Assembly: GCA_030611185.1 (NCBI GenBank)
Contig: JAUWQG010000052.1
Location: 1 to 6,682 of the forward strand
Reading direction: 5' to 3'
Source: Nitrososphaerota archaeon
Lineage (GTDB): Archaea > Thermoproteota > Nitrososphaeria > Nitrososphaerales > Nitrosopumilaceae
Length of the DNA stretch: 6,682 nucleotides
Part shown: positions 6,324 to 6,682 of the stretch, in pieces
How positions within the stretch are numbered: the first letter of the stretch is position 1
Layout of the letters: every line of letters begins with the position of its first letter
The notes under the pieces: model-generated
What the model was told of the DNA's origin: nothing
Database searches by the model: none
Seen by the model: the letters and a program-made list of their open reading frames with translations, nothing else
Made by a program: the position numbers and the translations under genes

Positions 6324-6331
6324 TACTATAA
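6324..6331 (+). promoter_or_regulatory. TATA-like box of the zinc-finger gene
   Basis: TACTATAA is centred at 6327.5. Archaeal spacing predicts a start at about 6354, ten bases before the ATG of the small protein. The predicted first base is the A of another ATG that opens a five-codon ORF (MQDNA). The box is divergent from the thiC box, with 47 bp between them. Confidence 0.4.
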
Positions 6332-6363
6332 TAACAAATTTGATCGATCTTATATGCAAGATA

Positions 6364-6474
6364 ATGCATAAAGGACTATTGAGAACAGCTAGAGAGTGCA
6401 AACATTGTGGAAGAGAATTCCAAAGTATGAGAGAAGATTATTGCTCAAATGATTGTCTTTCACAAATTTCATAA
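6364..6474 (+). CDS. Small zinc-finger protein, 36 residues
   Basis: This short ORF encodes a 36-residue basic protein with four cysteines in CX2C (C12, C15) and CX3C (C27, C31), separated by 11 residues. The pattern CKHCGREF then YCSNDC is typical of tiny treble-clef or ribbon zinc binders such as the DUF2256-like and TRASH-like families. The N-terminus is basic (HKGLLRTAR). Zinc binding is a confident inference from the spacing; the role (nucleic acid or protein binding) is unknown. It stands alone, divergent from thiC. A TATA-like box at 6324-6331 supports transcription with a very short leader. The cysteine pattern argues against a chance ORF. Confidence 0.72.
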   Translation: MHKGLLRTARECKHCGREFQSMREDYCSNDCLSQIS

Positions 6475-6640
6475 ATTTTGATAATAAAAAAATCAGTTCG
6501 GATGATATACTTTAATGAAAATCTTAGAAAAAGGCCTCTAAAACAATCAAAGTGAGCCTATAAAGAGTTAAAAAATTTTTAATTTTTATCAAGTTGATTT
6601 TTAAGAATTAAGACACAGTTAGTGTATTAAAATAAAAAAT
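6475..6640. other. AT-rich non-coding tail with a hairpin and T-runs
   Basis: No ORF is credible here. AGGCCTC (6532-6538) pairs with GAGCCT (6554-6559) with one bulged base and a 15-nt loop. On the minus strand this stem runs straight into TTTTT. On the plus strand TTTTTAATTTTT at 6576-6587, about 100 nt past the zinc-finger stop, could end that transcript. ACAC (6613-6616) and GTGT (6622-6625) form a small inverted repeat. Nothing else stands out. Confidence 0.4.
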
Positions 6641-6646
6641 ATGAAA

Positions 6647-6682
6647 TCATTTTGGGGGACTCCGTGTTTCCTCAATTACATA
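6647..6682 (-). CDS. Possible C-terminus of a minus-strand gene cut by the window edge
   Basis: Read from the window end, the minus strand is open for 11 codons (YVIEETRSPPK) and then stops with TGA at 6649-6647. A T6 run follows at once (plus-strand A-run 6633-6638 in AATAAAAAAT), as expected for an archaeal gene end. The alternative is a plus-strand start at ATG 6641 (MKSFWGTPCF and on to the edge). That reading uses several GC-ending codons rare in this window (GGG, CCG, CTC, TAC) and has no well-placed TATA box, so I prefer the minus strand. The stretch is too short to name. Confidence 0.3.
   Translation of the reverse strand, partial: YVIEETRSPPK

Noticed and set aside
6246..6363. TPP riboswitch upstream of thiC
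   Set aside because: The predicted message is leaderless and the gap holds no CUGAGA-type core; there is no room for the fold.
1..6682. CRISPR array, insertion sequence or integration site
   Set aside because: No regularly spaced repeats, transposase-like ORF, terminal inverted repeats or tRNA gene were found; the window is ordinary core metabolism apart from the RNA candidate.

Overview
The window looks like a piece of an ammonia-oxidising archaeal chromosome (Thaumarchaeota/Nitrososphaerota, Nitrosopumilus-like). The evidence is low GC, archaeal TATA-like boxes about 26 nt before gene starts, no clear Shine-Dalgarno sites, short T-run terminators, tightly packed shikimate genes and an archaeal-style ThiC. 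The lineage is inferred from gene content and style, not from a database match.

Layout. Positions 1-873 (+) hold the 3' two thirds of aroA (EPSP synthase). Positions 874-1207 are non-coding and contain the most interesting feature: a candidate structured RNA of about 140 nt on the minus strand (about 1025 to 884). It has a closing stem, a three-way junction, a predicted TATA box and a T7 end. Next comes a compact + strand operon: aroC (chorismate synthase, TTG start), a chorismate mutase-aminotransferase fusion, tyrA (prephenate/arogenate dehydrogenase) and a Nudix hydrolase. Gaps are 4 nt and 5 nt, with one ATGA overlap. thiC lies on the minus strand, tail-to-tail with the Nudix gene and overlapping it by 18 bp. 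Divergent from thiC is a 36-residue zinc-finger protein gene (+). The last 200 bases are AT-rich, with a hairpin, T-runs and what may be the C-terminus of another minus-strand gene.

How the genes work together. AroA makes EPSP and AroC makes chorismate. The AroQ domain of the fusion makes prephenate. The aminotransferase domain and TyrA then complete tyrosine synthesis, through arogenate or 4-hydroxyphenylpyruvate; the aminotransferase could also serve phenylalanine. ThiC is a separate pathway: it makes the pyrimidine half of thiamine. The new-biology candidate is the minus-strand RNA inserted between aroA and aroC. Four G·U pairs in its helices would be A·C mismatches on the other strand, which fixes its direction, and I cannot assign it to a known RNA family.
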